A stretch of 64,000 nt of DNA from JAGXRK01 sp963714415 (GTDB lineage: Bacteria; Bacteroidota; Ignavibacteria; Ignavibacteriales; Ignavibacteriaceae), in NCBI GenBank assembly GCA_963714415.1, contig CAVQOL010000001.1, positions 186,001-250,000 on the forward strand, in the 5' to 3' direction. Numbering within the stretch: position 1 is the first letter of the stretch; each line of letters begins with the position of its first letter. The notes under the pieces were generated by a model. The model had not been told where the DNA came from, ran no database searches, and was given only the letters and a program-made list of their open reading frames with translations. Made by a program: the position numbers and the translations under genes. This document shows, piece by piece, positions 44,964 to 54,686 of the stretch.

Positions 44964-47501
44964 CTATTTGAGCAACATTAATTTCTTAGTTTCAATAAAT
45001 GAACCAGCTTTTAATTGATAAAAATAAACGCCGGATGCTAGACTCTTGATACTTGATTCTGGATTGAACTCTATCTCATAAGAACCTGCATTTCTATATT
45101 CATTTACAAGAGTAGCAACTTCATTTCCAAGAATATCGTAAATTTTTAAAGTTACCTCACCGCTCACCGGTAACTGATAACTGATCACCGTACTTGGATT
45201 AAATGGGTTTGGGTAATTCTGCATTAAAGCAAATTCAGTTGGAAGCTGATGTTCATCTTCAACGTCAGTTAAAATAATACTAAAGCGGTTAAACACAGAC
45301 CAGGGTCCGATTCCACCATCATTAATTGTTCTTACCTTCCAATAATAATCCATATTCTCACTTAGCACTCCATTCCCGATTAAGAAATAAGTCCTGTTGA
45401 CAATTTCATCAGAAATGGTATATGTAAAATTGGAATCTGTAGAAATTATTAATCTATAATTTGTGGCTGTAATTAAACTATCCCAGTACAAAGATGGTGT
45501 TAAGGTGTTAAGAGTTACATTGTTTACAGGAGCAATAAGATTTGGTGCTGTAGTTGTAGATTTATACAGATTAATAATTTCCTGATCAATCAATGCAAGG
45601 TTATAGATTTGTAGATCATCAATATTACCAAGGAAACTCGGTGAGCCGCCCATAAACTGTCCCATTTTCCAATTTGAACCTAAAATTGTATTTGGTGTAT
45701 CAGAAATTACTGCACTGGTATCTAATTTTCCATTTATGAAAATGTGCTGAAGATTTGAACCGCTACCTTCGTAAACTGTTGTAATAAAATTCCAGGTTGT
45801 GTCTCCAATATCTTTATTGCTAATTAATATACCGAAGCCATAACCGTTCCCCACTCCAACATATTTACCTTCCTGCATAAAGAGGTGATAATTAGTTGCT
45901 GCTACCTCCGCAGTTCCATAATGAAAAATGTTTCTACTGCTACTTGCATCAATGCTTTTTATCCAGCAGGATATTGTTCTGGGTGTACTGCCGTATGGTA
46001 AATTATTTCCGGGATTTAGCCCTTCTACATAGCTATCAACACCATCAAAGTAAATTGAACTTGCATCAATTCCATATCTGTCTTTTGAGTACATAACATT
46101 ATAGCTGATTCCGTCATTACTATTGCCGGATGAATCATTCACATTATTATTAAATGGCCAGAAAGCAACTAAACTATTACTGGATGAATTATATTCTGCT
46201 AAAATCTCTGTATCGCTTAAAACTCTGTTATAAATTTTTACTTCATCAACAGCACCTGACATATTTGCAGGTGAGCAATTGTTTTGGAATGCCTCTCCGA
46301 TCGAAATCGGGTATGAACTGAAGTTATTATAAGTAACGCTTCCAGTTCCTTTACTCTCTCCATCCACATAAACCTCAGCATTTCCATTACTTCCATCATA
46401 AGTTATAGATACCATATACCATTGGTCTTCATTAAAGAAGTCATTTGTCTGCACAGTTGACCAGGTCGATGAGTTAGCTGCCCATAATGTTATCTGTCCA
46501 CTCCAATCAATGCCGAAAAGAAAACCGTTAGCATACCCGCAAGTGTGTTTTCCAACAATAACTGAATATGCATTTTTATATTTTATCCAAGTATTTATTG
46601 TAAAGCCATTTTCAAGATTCAAATTAGTAGTATTTGCAAGTGAAATATTGCTGGACTGATCAGGAAATGTAAATGCACTTTCTGGTGCATTAAATCTGTC
46701 CGATGTTAAAGTTGCGTTTCCGTTTACAATTCCGTCATATCCGTTACCGCTTACATCAATTGTGTTGCCATTTAATGGCAAAAATGCAACTAAACCGTAC
46801 GACTCTTCAATAAACAGTTGTCTTATTTCAGAAGCATCAAGAACACGATTATATATTCTTATATCATCAATGCTTCCTTTAAAATATTCTGCCCAAGAAC
46901 TGCCATAATAGTATGCTGCACCAATTGTTAGTGGATTTGTAACTAACCCGAATGCACCTGGTGATGTTAATATTTCACTAATAATTAATTCACCGTTAAT
47001 AAATATTTGCTTCAAACCATTAGTACTGTCGGAAGTTAAAACAATATGATACCAGTTATTAGCAGTCAAAGGATCACTAATAGTATTTAAAGAAGAAGCA
47101 TACTCCCACAGGATACATCCGTTTGGTGTTATTCTAAAAACATAATTTGTATTACTTGAATAATTTGATTTTCCCAAAATCATTCTGTTTCCACTAGTTT
47201 GGATTTCTTCGGGCTTAACCCAAGCTGATATAGATATATCATTATTTATATTTAATGAATTGCTGCTGGGAATTACTATTCGAGCATTAGAGCCATTAAA
47301 GTAGTATGCACTATCATTTTGATTAAAACGATTTGTTGTTAAAACCGCATTGGTTACAGTTCCATCGTTTCCATTCCCGCTTTCATCATTAGCGTTGCCG
47401 TTGAATGGGTAAAAAGCAACCAGGTTAGTATCTAAAGTACCTTGAGCTTGAGCTAAACCGAAGCCCCAAAAAAATAGAATGCAGTACAACATTGTTTTCA
47501 T
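44964..47501 (-). CDS. Large secreted triple-LamG protein with type IX secretion sorting domain
   Basis: 845 residues with signal peptide (LYCILFFWGFGLAQAQG). Three LamG repeats of about 200 residues follow, each starting with a LVAFYPFNGNANDESGNGNDG-like strand (near residues 27, 232 and 440) and holding an IDDIRIYNRVLDASEI-type motif. A fibronectin-like segment (LIAPVNNVTLNTLTPSLYW) comes next, then the Por sorting domain (MQNYPNPFNPSTVISYQLP, LKIYDILGNEVATLV, ETKKLMLLK). It is likely a cell-surface carbohydrate-binding or adhesion protein. It lies 53 nt upstream of the smaller LamG gene, in the same direction. Confidence 0.88.
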   Translation of the reverse strand: MKTMLYCILFFWGFGLAQAQGTLDTNLVAFYPFNGNANDESGNGNDGTVTNAVLTTNRFNQNDSAYYFNGSNARIVIPSSNSLNINNDISISAWVKPEEIQTSGNRMILGKSNYSSNTNYVFRITPNGCILWEYASSLNTISDPLTANNWYHIVLTSDSTNGLKQIFINGELIISEILTSPGAFGLVTNPLTIGAAYYYGSSWAEYFKGSIDDIRIYNRVLDASEIRQLFIEESYGLVAFLPLNGNTIDVSGNGYDGIVNGNATLTSDRFNAPESAFTFPDQSSNISLANTTNLNLENGFTINTWIKYKNAYSVIVGKHTCGYANGFLFGIDWSGQITLWAANSSTWSTVQTNDFFNEDQWYMVSITYDGSNGNAEVYVDGESKGTGSVTYNNFSSYPISIGEAFQNNCSPANMSGAVDEVKIYNRVLSDTEILAEYNSSSNSLVAFWPFNNNVNDSSGNSNDGISYNVMYSKDRYGIDASSIYFDGVDSYVEGLNPGNNLPYGSTPRTISCWIKSIDASSSRNIFHYGTAEVAATNYHLFMQEGKYVGVGNGYGFGILISNKDIGDTTWNFITTVYEGSGSNLQHIFINGKLDTSAVISDTPNTILGSNWKMGQFMGGSPSFLGNIDDLQIYNLALIDQEIINLYKSTTTAPNLIAPVNNVTLNTLTPSLYWDSLITATNYRLIISTDSNFTYTISDEIVNRTYFLIGNGVLSENMDYYWKVRTINDGGIGPWSVFNRFSIILTDVEDEHQLPTEFALMQNYPNPFNPSTVISYQLPVSGEVTLKIYDILGNEVATLVNEYRNAGSYEIEFNPESSIKSLASGVYFYQLKAGSFIETKKLMLLK

Positions 47502-47886
47502 ATCTTTACCTGTAATTGAGATTAGTTATTAACATTAGGCAAGACTCTTGAAGAATTAGGTAAGAATAATGAAATCCATCTGCTTCACTTTCTGAGGCAG
47601 TCAGATATAATACTATTATAAAGTTTAAATAAACATATTCAAAACACATATAACTTCAAGGTCCATGATTAGTGGTAAGCAAACATACTTTATAATCAGA
47701 AAACCTTCAAAGGAATATGTAATGTTTTTTATTTAAAATTTTTACGCACTGGTATTTTTGTTAAATAATGTTACCAACTGTTTTTCTGTTCAGATTAATT
47801 ATTTAACGATCCTCACTAAAGTATAAAGTATTTTGTCTCTTCTTGTGCGGGCGTTATTTTAAAAGTGAGTATAATATTTCATCCGG

Positions 47887-47919
47887 TTTTTAGGGACACG
47901 ATACATCGTGTTCCTAAAA
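47887..47919. repeat. Dispersed palindrome of the AGGAACACG type, copy 2
   Basis: TTTTAGGGACACGAT pairs with ATCGTGTTCCTAAAA around a short centre. The right arm is shared with the copy at 43811-43868. Confidence 0.65.
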
Positions 47920-47946
47920 TTATATTTCCTAACTGTTCAACCTTAG

Positions 47947-47972
47947 TAGAGACGCATCGCGATGCGTCTCTA
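47947..47972. repeat. Perfect 26-bp palindrome (TAGAGACGCATCG..)
   Basis: The 13-bp arms TAGAGACGCATCG and CGATGCGTCTCTA are perfectly complementary without a loop. It is the uninterrupted form of the element at 42404-42487. Confidence 0.8.
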
Positions 47973-48049
47973 CAGAATATTGATTTGTGGAAAAGTTTTT
48001 AACAACTCAGACATAGGTTTTAAAGATTAAAGATGAAATTAGCTTTTTA

Positions 48050-48079
48050 TGTGGGGGCCACTAAGAAAGTGGACTCTAC
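48050..48079. repeat. Palindrome related to the hairpin at 39282-39318
   Basis: TGTGGGGGCCACT and AGTGGACTCTACA pair imperfectly around AAGAA. The GTGG..CCACT core is shared with the terminator hairpin at 39282-39318. Here there is no T-run and no gene end nearby. Confidence 0.55.
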
Positions 48080-48170
48080 AATATATTCAGTTTTTAATCT
48101 GAATTATAGTTACTTTTAATACACACAATAGAATTTTAAATCACAACTTCAATTAAGTAATGATTTCCAG

Positions 48171-49886
48171 ATGCTTAAAAATAATTACTTAAATTATTCC
48201 CACAAGCCAAAGAAAAGATCTGCATCGAAGATTTTTGTCATCTTCCTAATTGTTGGCGGACTGTGGGTTTTTTTCTCTGACATGCTGCTATTTTGGCTTT
48301 ACCCCGAACATGCTATGCATCATATACTGCAGACACCCAAAGGCTGGTTTTCCATTTTCATAACCGGATTAGTTATTTACTTTCTGTTAAAAAAAAATAA
48401 TGAAATTGCTGAAGATTTATATAATAAAGAATATAAGTCCAGGATTATTGCGGAAGAAGCAAAACAAAAATTAGAAGAAAGTGAAAAGAAATATAAAACA
48501 CTTATTGAGCAGGCGGCCTATGGAATATTTTCTACGGATATGGAAGGCAATTTAATAGATATAAATGAAAGCGGATGTAAAATTATTGGTTACACAAGAA
48601 AGGAATTGTTAAAATTAAACATAAAGGATATCATTGATCCTGAGGATCTCAAAATAAATCCTATTCGTTTTAAGGAAATAAAATCCGGAATCACTCTAAC
48701 GGCAAATAGAATGATCCTGAAAAAAGATGGTACGCCGATTAATGTTGAAGTTACTGCAAAAATGTTATCCGGAAGTTTTATACAGGCTATAATAAGAGAT
48801 GTTACGGAAATAAAAATAGCTGAAGATATTTTAACAGAAAGTGAAAAACGATACAGACAACTTTTTACTTCCAATCCAAATCCTATGTGGGTTTACGATC
48901 TTGAAACTTTGGAGTTCTTAGACGTAAACGAGGCTGCTGTTTATAATTATGGTTACTCGAGAGAAGAATTTCTTTCGATGACATTAAAGGATATAAGACC
49001 AAAGGAAGAAATTTCAAGACTTCTCGAAAATATCAAAACTGCTAATTATGGACTTGAATATTCTGCCGGCTGGAGGCACTTGAAAAAAAACGGGTCTATA
49101 ATTATTGTCGAGATTAGATCTAATGCGATTGACTATCAGGGCAGAAAAGCAAAACTTGTTTCTGCACTTGATATAACCTGGAGAAAAAGATCTGAAGAAG
49201 AGATAAAAAAGTCCAGAGAAGAACTCAGAACTTTAGCATCTCATTTACAGTCCATCCGCGAAGAAGAACGAGCCGCTATTTCAAGAGAATTGCATGATGA
49301 ACTTGGACAACTTTTAACATCAATTAAGATGAATCTTGTAATGATGGGTAAAGAACTTACCGTTAAATTTAAAAATAGTGACACCGAATATTTTGAAAAA
49401 GAAATCGGTGCTATGTCTGAACTTCTCGATAAATCAGTAAAAAGAGTTAGGAAAATTATAACCGAGCTAAGACCGGAGGTACTGTTAAATCTTGAACTGT
49501 ATGATGCAATCGAATGGCAGGTTAATGAGTTTAGTGACAGATCCGGAATAAAATGTAAATTAAATTACAATTGCCGGGAAATAAAGTTTAACAATGATTT
49601 TAATATTGCAATATTCAGAATTATACAGGAAGCGCTTACCAATGTAATGAGGCACTCTGGTGCCGATACAGTTGATGTTAAAATTAATTATGAGGATGAA
49701 AAAGTTATTTTATCAGTGGCTGATAACGGAAAGGGAATCAAAAACTTAGAAAATATACCAGGTAAATCTTTGGGAATTCTTGGGATAAGAGAAAGGGCAA
49801 TTTTGCTTGGCGGTAATTTAAATATTGAGAGCTCTCCGGGTAAAGGAACAAAATTGTTGGTTTCTATTCCCTTAAAAAAGTCTTGA
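48171..49886 (+). CDS. Membrane PAS-PAS sensor histidine kinase (NarL-type HisKA_3)
   Basis: 571 residues. Two N-terminal membrane helices (about 20-44 and 58-73) bracket a short outer loop. A coiled segment and two PAS domains follow (about 105-220 and 230-345: AAYGIFSTDMEGNLIDINESG; PNPMWVYDLETLEFLDVNEAA). The dimerisation domain has the phospho-acceptor His near residue 373 in ISRELHDELGQLLTSIK. The ATPase domain has IIQEALTNVMRHS, VADNGKGI and LGILGIRERAILLGG. This HisKA_3 type pairs with LuxR-class regulators, and one is encoded directly downstream. The signal is unknown. Confidence 0.92.
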   Translation: MLKNNYLNYSHKPKKRSASKIFVIFLIVGGLWVFFSDMLLFWLYPEHAMHHILQTPKGWFSIFITGLVIYFLLKKNNEIAEDLYNKEYKSRIIAEEAKQKLEESEKKYKTLIEQAAYGIFSTDMEGNLIDINESGCKIIGYTRKELLKLNIKDIIDPEDLKINPIRFKEIKSGITLTANRMILKKDGTPINVEVTAKMLSGSFIQAIIRDVTEIKIAEDILTESEKRYRQLFTSNPNPMWVYDLETLEFLDVNEAAVYNYGYSREEFLSMTLKDIRPKEEISRLLENIKTANYGLEYSAGWRHLKKNGSIIIVEIRSNAIDYQGRKAKLVSALDITWRKRSEEEIKKSREELRTLASHLQSIREEERAAISRELHDELGQLLTSIKMNLVMMGKELTVKFKNSDTEYFEKEIGAMSELLDKSVKRVRKIITELRPEVLLNLELYDAIEWQVNEFSDRSGIKCKLNYNCREIKFNNDFNIAIFRIIQEALTNVMRHSGADTVDVKINYEDEKVILSVADNGKGIKNLENIPGKSLGILGIRERAILLGGNLNIESSPGKGTKLLVSIPLKKS

Positions 49887-49947
49887 TAATATATTATTTT
49901 TTCATTGTTAGTATTTTTAAGCATTGTTCACTAAAAACGAAAGGTCT

Positions 49948-50586
49948 ATGAAAGATCAATTAAAGATTTTCGTTGCTGATGATCATCTTCTAATCCGTGA
50001 AGGATTAAAAAAACTTTTACTATATGAAACCGATTTGAAAATTGTTGGCGAAGCTGACAATCCTGGCGATACTTTTTCTTTTATCACACAGAACGATGTT
50101 GATGTTCTTATCCTGGATATTAATCTACCCGGTAAAAGCGGTTTGGATGTTTTGAAAGAATTAAAAGTATTTAAACCAGATTTACATGTTTTAATTCTAA
50201 GTATGTATCCTGAAGATCAATTTGCAGAGCGAAGTATAAAAGCAGGTGCTTCGGGATATTTAACTAAAGAGACTGCAACTGAAGAACTTATTACGGCTAT
50301 TCGCAAAGTTGCTAAGGGCGGTAAATATATAAGTCCCCGGCTTGCAGAAAAACTTGCTTCAAAAAAAGAAACAAGGTATGAACACCTGCATGAATCTCTT
50401 TCAGACCGTGAATTTCAAGTGTTAAAACTTATGGCTAGCGGAAAGTCGCAAATTAGTATAGCAGCTGAATTAAAACTCAGCACAAGTACCGTAAATACTT
50501 ACCGCAGCAGAATTCTGAATAAACTGGACTTAAGAACAAATGCAGAGCTAATTCACTATGCTATGGAAAATAAACTGATAGATTAA
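49948..50586 (+). CDS. NarL/FixJ-type response regulator
   Basis: 212 residues from ATG 49948 with GAAAGG upstream. The receiver has the DD pair (residues 11-12), phospho-acceptor Asp57 (VLILDINLPGKSG), Thr/Lys switch residues in SMYPEDQFAERSIKAGASGYLTKE, and a C-terminal LuxR helix-turn-helix (SDREFQVLKLMASGKSQISIAAELKLSTSTVNTY). It should be phosphorylated by the kinase encoded 61 nt upstream. Confidence 0.93.
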   Translation: MKDQLKIFVADDHLLIREGLKKLLLYETDLKIVGEADNPGDTFSFITQNDVDVLILDINLPGKSGLDVLKELKVFKPDLHVLILSMYPEDQFAERSIKAGASGYLTKETATEELITAIRKVAKGGKYISPRLAEKLASKKETRYEHLHESLSDREFQVLKLMASGKSQISIAAELKLSTSTVNTYRSRILNKLDLRTNAELIHYAMENKLID

Positions 50587-50695
50587 TGTTCCGGAGTATA
50601 TAGTTAATATTACAAACAGATGGCTTTTGTGCTGCTAAAATTTATCGTACAAAAATATTTATTAATCCTGTTGATTATTTCTAAGGTTTAATCTT

Positions 50696-51064
50696 ATGAA
50701 AAAACTAAATGTCTTAATTGTTGATGATTCGATAAGCATCAGGATTAGTTTGAAAAAGATGCTTGCCAGAATGGATCATATCAATATTGTTGGTGAAGCC
50801 GATAGTGTTGGTCAGGCGAAGGAATTATTAGAAACTGTTACGCCGGATATCACTCTTCTGGATTTAAATCTGAATGACGGAAGCGGATATGAGGTTCTTA
50901 AAGCAATTAAAAGCAGTACAAATCCCCACACTGTAATAATACTTACAAACTACTCTGCAGAACAATTTAAGTCTAAAGCCCTTGAAAACGGAGCAGATTA
51001 TTTTTTTGAAAAGTTAAAAGAGTTTGATAAAGTTATTGATTTGTTAAATAAACTTGGCGCCTGA
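50696..51064 (+). CDS. Stand-alone CheY-like receiver protein
   Basis: 122 residues, receiver only. DD at residues 10-11, phospho-acceptor Asp56 (ITLLDLNLNDGSGYEVL), Thr in IILTNYSAEQFKSKALENGADYFFEK. There is no output domain. It follows the NarL-type regulator by about 110 bp in the same direction and may act as a phosphate sink or relay for the same kinase. Confidence 0.88.
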   Translation: MKKLNVLIVDDSISIRISLKKMLARMDHINIVGEADSVGQAKELLETVTPDITLLDLNLNDGSGYEVLKAIKSSTNPHTVIILTNYSAEQFKSKALENGADYFFEKLKEFDKVIDLLNKLGA

Positions 51065-51082
51065 TTTTTCTAAGGACATAAA

Positions 51083-53060
51083 TCAGGGAATGAACAGCGA
51101 GTTTAGTGAAGCCTCAATCTTCAAATAAAATGTCAGATCAAAGGTACCGCCGACCGGATGATATTGAACTCTGCTGTTTAGCAAATTATAAATCATTGCA
51201 CTTAATTTTATTCTTTCATTCCAAAATGTTTTAGTTACGGCACAGTTGACTAAAAAACGACCGCTCAGTTTTTGCAGATAGAGATCATCGTCAGATGATT
51301 CAATATTCCGATATTCAATCCACTCCGAGGAAGACAAATAATTTAATGTAAGAGAAGTAAATAAATCCTTGTATGCTTTATAATAAATCGAATAAAATAT
51401 TTTATGAGCAGGAAATCTTCTCATAACTTGTTCAAAGATATCATCTCCCGCTAAAGAAGATTTATACCTGTAGTAAAACTTCTGCTCTAAATTCTTAAAA
51501 AGCCGATTTGATAAGCTAAAATACAACTCCCCTTCAGTGCCTTTAACAGAATTAAAAATATCTGTTTGAATGTTTTCAATAACCCGGTTATCAACATTGT
51601 AAATAAAATCATTCAACAAGTAATCAAGTTTTGTATAATTAGTAATATTCAATCCAGCATTTAAGAACGTTCTTTCATCAGGTAAATAAGAATAATTAAC
51701 ACTCAATGAATTTTGAATAGCCTTACTGTCATAATTATATGTTTGATATCCAACATTATTAAGAAAAGTGTACCCTTTGCTTATTCTATAATCAAGCGAG
51801 TTCTGAATGTTAAATAAATTTCCAGATGATAATGTCAGGGATAAATGATTTTGTCTGTTCAACTCAAGCTTATTTTCTAACTTTACGAATAAACCGGCTG
51901 AGTTATCATCGCATCGATAATTTGCATCAATATAATGGCTTAGATTTTCTAACGAGTTAAAATTAGCAGAAGCAAAAAATGACGGGATATTTCTTGAGTA
52001 ATTAAAGTCTGTAAGTCTGCTTTTTATATTTTGATAAGCAAATGATGAACCGATTAAATAATTCAGGCCGCGGATCGAAGATTCATAAGCAACTTTTGAA
52101 TAAAGCCAGAGATCCTCATTGTTAAATTTAAATTCATCGAATAACTTTGATTGATCGGCGGAGTTATGAGAAAGATTAAAATCAACTAAAAGTTTTTTGT
52201 CTTCACCCACAACAATTTCGTTACCGGATGAAATGACAATGCTTTCACTTTCATATGGGAACTCTCGGCTAAGCTCATCAACATAAAATAAGTCTGCCCC
52301 ATAGATATAGCCCAGAACGGGCTTGCCGGATTTAGAGTAAGATGCAAACAAGTTGTGTTTTCCAATTTTGGATAATGCCGACATATTTAAAGAACTTCCG
52401 AAATAACGAACCTGATAGTTTTGAAAAACAAAATCGTTAATGCGTTTAAGAATTGCCGGATCTGTGGCAGGTGAAACATGATCGATAAAACTGAATGTTA
52501 AATCAAACTCTTTGCTGCCATAACTTGCTGCAAACAATGTGTTGGGACCGAACTGATCAACATTATCGCTGAAATATTCCGTGTATCTGTAAGGTCCGGG
52601 ATCACCGGTTTCATTTCCAGTAGAATAAGTTCCTGTTAGTGAAATTCCTTCATATGGTTCTTTAGTAATTATATCAATTAAAATCCCTGATGAAAACTCA
52701 CCATTGTATAGTGTTGGATGAATTCTTTACTATAATTGAATCAATAGAACTCAAATGAATTGGAAACTGACTGATATTAACTTTATTCCACATCCCAAAA
52801 TTTGTTTTTACTCCGTTTATTAGAATAATAATATCATTTGGGGCATTCGCAAATAAATTTCCTTGTAAAGATGAATGCCTATAGCCATCAATTGTATAAA
52901 CATCAAGTTGAGGAAGAATTGAGAAGATATCGGATAATCTGGTTACGGCTATAAATTCTAAATCAGAACTTTTTATGATTATATCACTATTAGTTTGTGC
53001 GTTAGCAGAACTGACTGAAATTAAAAAGCAAACAATAAAAAGTATAAAAAACTTTTTCAT
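51083..53060 (-). CDS. TonB-dependent receptor-like outer-membrane protein (frameshifted)
   Basis: A signal peptide (FILFIVCFLISVSSANAQ) and a plug domain (LSDIFSILPQLDVYTIDGYRHSSLQGN, NDIIILINGVKT, IDSIIVKNSSNT) are read from 53060. One indel near 52715 leads to the frame continuing LYNGEFSSGILIDIITKEPYEG and the whole barrel to 51083. The joined length is about 658 residues, small for the class, and there is no N-terminal carboxypeptidase-like domain. Its ATG overlaps the preceding stop (ATGA). It imports an unknown ligand, perhaps a cofactor, given the cobalamin adenosyltransferase gene nearby (weak inference). Confidence 0.78.
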
Positions 53061-53642
53061 TCAAAAAACTCCCCAAGCCAATCAGGTGATGAAAAAGATT
53101 TGGTAATACCAAAACTGAAATAAAATAATTCTATTTTCTTTTTTGTAAAAATATGCTGGTATGAAGTTTTAAAATCTGCATTCAAACGACTTCATAAATT
53201 GAAAAGACACACCTATTATAAGATTAATGGCAAATTCACGTTCAATTCTTTCGGCTTCTTCCTCAATATCATCTTCATCATCAAAACTGAATTCAAATAT
53301 GCCAGCATTAAAACCTAAAGAGAAATTTACGCTCTTAATCAAATTGATTGAGCGTCTGTAAAGAATATAATAATCGATTCCATCAAACTCTTTTGTTAAA
53401 TCAATCTTTTTATCGAATCTCATAAAGCTTAAACCAATACCAAGTTCACCGATGGAATGATCGAATCTGAATTCGCCGCCAAATCCCATATTGGATTTCC
53501 AGTAATTACGAAACTCGTTTCCTGTAAAATTATAGTTGGTGTTCAGGGAAAAGTGTATTTGTTTTTCACTGTTTTGTGCAAAGAGGACTGATGAAAAGAT
53601 AATTACCAGACTAATCGATATTAAGAATATTTTGTTTCTCAT
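53057..53642 (-). CDS. Outer-membrane beta-barrel-like protein (frameshifted)
   Basis: A signal peptide (IFLISISLVIIFSSVLFAQ) starts at 53642, followed by alternating strands (IHFSLNTNYNF, GEFRFDHSIGELGIGLSFMRF, VNFSLGFNAGIF). The first frame stops at 53169. An extra G nearby explains it: the shifted frame continues ADFKTSYQHIFTKKKIELFY, then FSFGITKSFSSPDWLGEFFE, to a TGA at 53057-53059 that overlaps the TonB-receptor ATG. The ATGA fit at both ends supports the corrected reading of about 195 residues. Function unknown. Confidence 0.68.
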
Positions 53643-54364
53643 AAATCTTTAAGATAATTTTTTCCACCGAGTGCGTTAACTTGACGAATTATCCATGCCT
53701 GTCGCCTCAACATATAATTTGATGGACGAGAAGCAGAATATCTTTTCGGATTTGGCAAAGTAGCCGTAAGCAATGCTGCCTGTGATCTTGTGAGCTTATC
53801 GGGTGTTTTTCTAAAATGTATAAGACTTGCAGCACCTGCACCAAATATCAGATCACCCATTTCAGCAATGTTTAAATGAACTTCAAGAATTCTTTTTTTA
53901 TCCCATAACAATTCAATAAGAACTGTAAAGTATGCTTCAATCCCTTTTCTGATAAAACTTCTTCCTTCCCAAAGAAATAAATTTTTAGCAACCTGCTGGG
54001 TGATTGTACTTGCACCTCTCAATTTTCTTCCGCGTTCATGCTGTTCCAGAGCTTTTTCAATCTGATCGAAATCAAATCCAAAGTGATTAGGAAAATTCTG
54101 ATCCTCTGCGGCAACTATTGCAATCGGTAATTCAGGTGAGACATTATCATAGCTAATCCATATATAGCTTATAAATCTGAAATCACCTTCAATCAGAGCA
54201 CTTATTTGTCTTTGAATCATTATAGAGCTTGTAACAGGATTTATCCACCTCAACAAAAAAACTACAACAACAGAAAGAACTAAAAACAGTAAAATGAATT
54301 TTAATGCTGCTTTCAATATTGATTTTATTCTGTCGGAAAAAGTTATTTTGTTTTTTTTTGTCAT
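53639..54364 (-). CDS. mtgA: Monofunctional biosynthetic peptidoglycan transglycosylase
   Basis: 241 residues. One N-terminal membrane helix (about 17-38) and a GT51 domain: AIVAAEDQNFPNHFGFD with the catalytic Glu near residue 86, RGASTITQQVAKNLFLWEGRS, FIRKGIEAYFTVLIELLWDKKRILEVHLN and AEMGDLIFGAGAASLIHF. It polymerises glycan strands from lipid II in the inner membrane. Its stop codon overlaps the next ATG by 4 nt. Confidence 0.95.
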   Translation of the reverse strand: MTKKNKITFSDRIKSILKAALKFILLFLVLSVVVVFLLRWINPVTSSIMIQRQISALIEGDFRFISYIWISYDNVSPELPIAIVAAEDQNFPNHFGFDFDQIEKALEQHERGRKLRGASTITQQVAKNLFLWEGRSFIRKGIEAYFTVLIELLWDKKRILEVHLNIAEMGDLIFGAGAASLIHFRKTPDKLTRSQAALLTATLPNPKRYSASRPSNYMLRRQAWIIRQVNALGGKNYLKDL

Positions 54365-54382
54365 AATTTCAATAAAATGTAA

Positions 54383-54631
54383 TTAAGGAACCGGATCATA
54401 CCCGCTTCCACCCCACGGATGACAGCTCAATATGCGTTTTATTCCAAGCCATCCACCTTTTAATAATCCATATTTTTTTAATGCTTCTAAAGTATAGTGC
54501 GAACATGTTGGAGTGTATCTGCACGATGATGGAAATAATGGCGAGATTAATAACTGGTAAATTTTTATTAGTAAAATGAATGGTAATGCTAAAAGTTTAA
54601 CAATCGCTTTGTAAAATTCTTTAAAAGTCAT
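54383..54631 (-). CDS. yidD: Membrane protein insertion efficiency factor YidD
   Basis: 82 residues, full length. The family core is FILLIKIYQLLISPLFPSSCRYTPTCSHY, then GWLGIKRILSCHPWGGSGYDPVP with the conserved cysteines. It assists YidC-dependent insertion. It is encoded 18 nt upstream of mtgA rather than beside rnpA/yidC as is common. Confidence 0.95.
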   Translation of the reverse strand: MTFKEFYKAIVKLLALPFILLIKIYQLLISPLFPSSCRYTPTCSHYTLEALKKYGLLKGGWLGIKRILSCHPWGGSGYDPVP

Positions 54632-54686
54632 ACCCTAAAGATAAACATTAGCAATGAGTCTGAACAGATTTGAAAAAGTGTTTTGC

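Larger units (their letters stand above)
47502..48170. other. 669-bp intergenic region with three palindromic repeats
   Basis: It lies between the divergent LamG gene and the sensor kinase gene. No gene is seen. Three palindromes (47887-47919, 47947-47972, 48050-48079) are packed within 200 bp. The promoters of both flanking genes must lie here, but no clear consensus was found. Confidence 0.55.

Noticed and set aside
47887..48079. CRISPR-like array of spaced repeats
   Set aside because: The three palindromes differ in sequence and spacing and there are no cas genes. They are separate dispersed elements.
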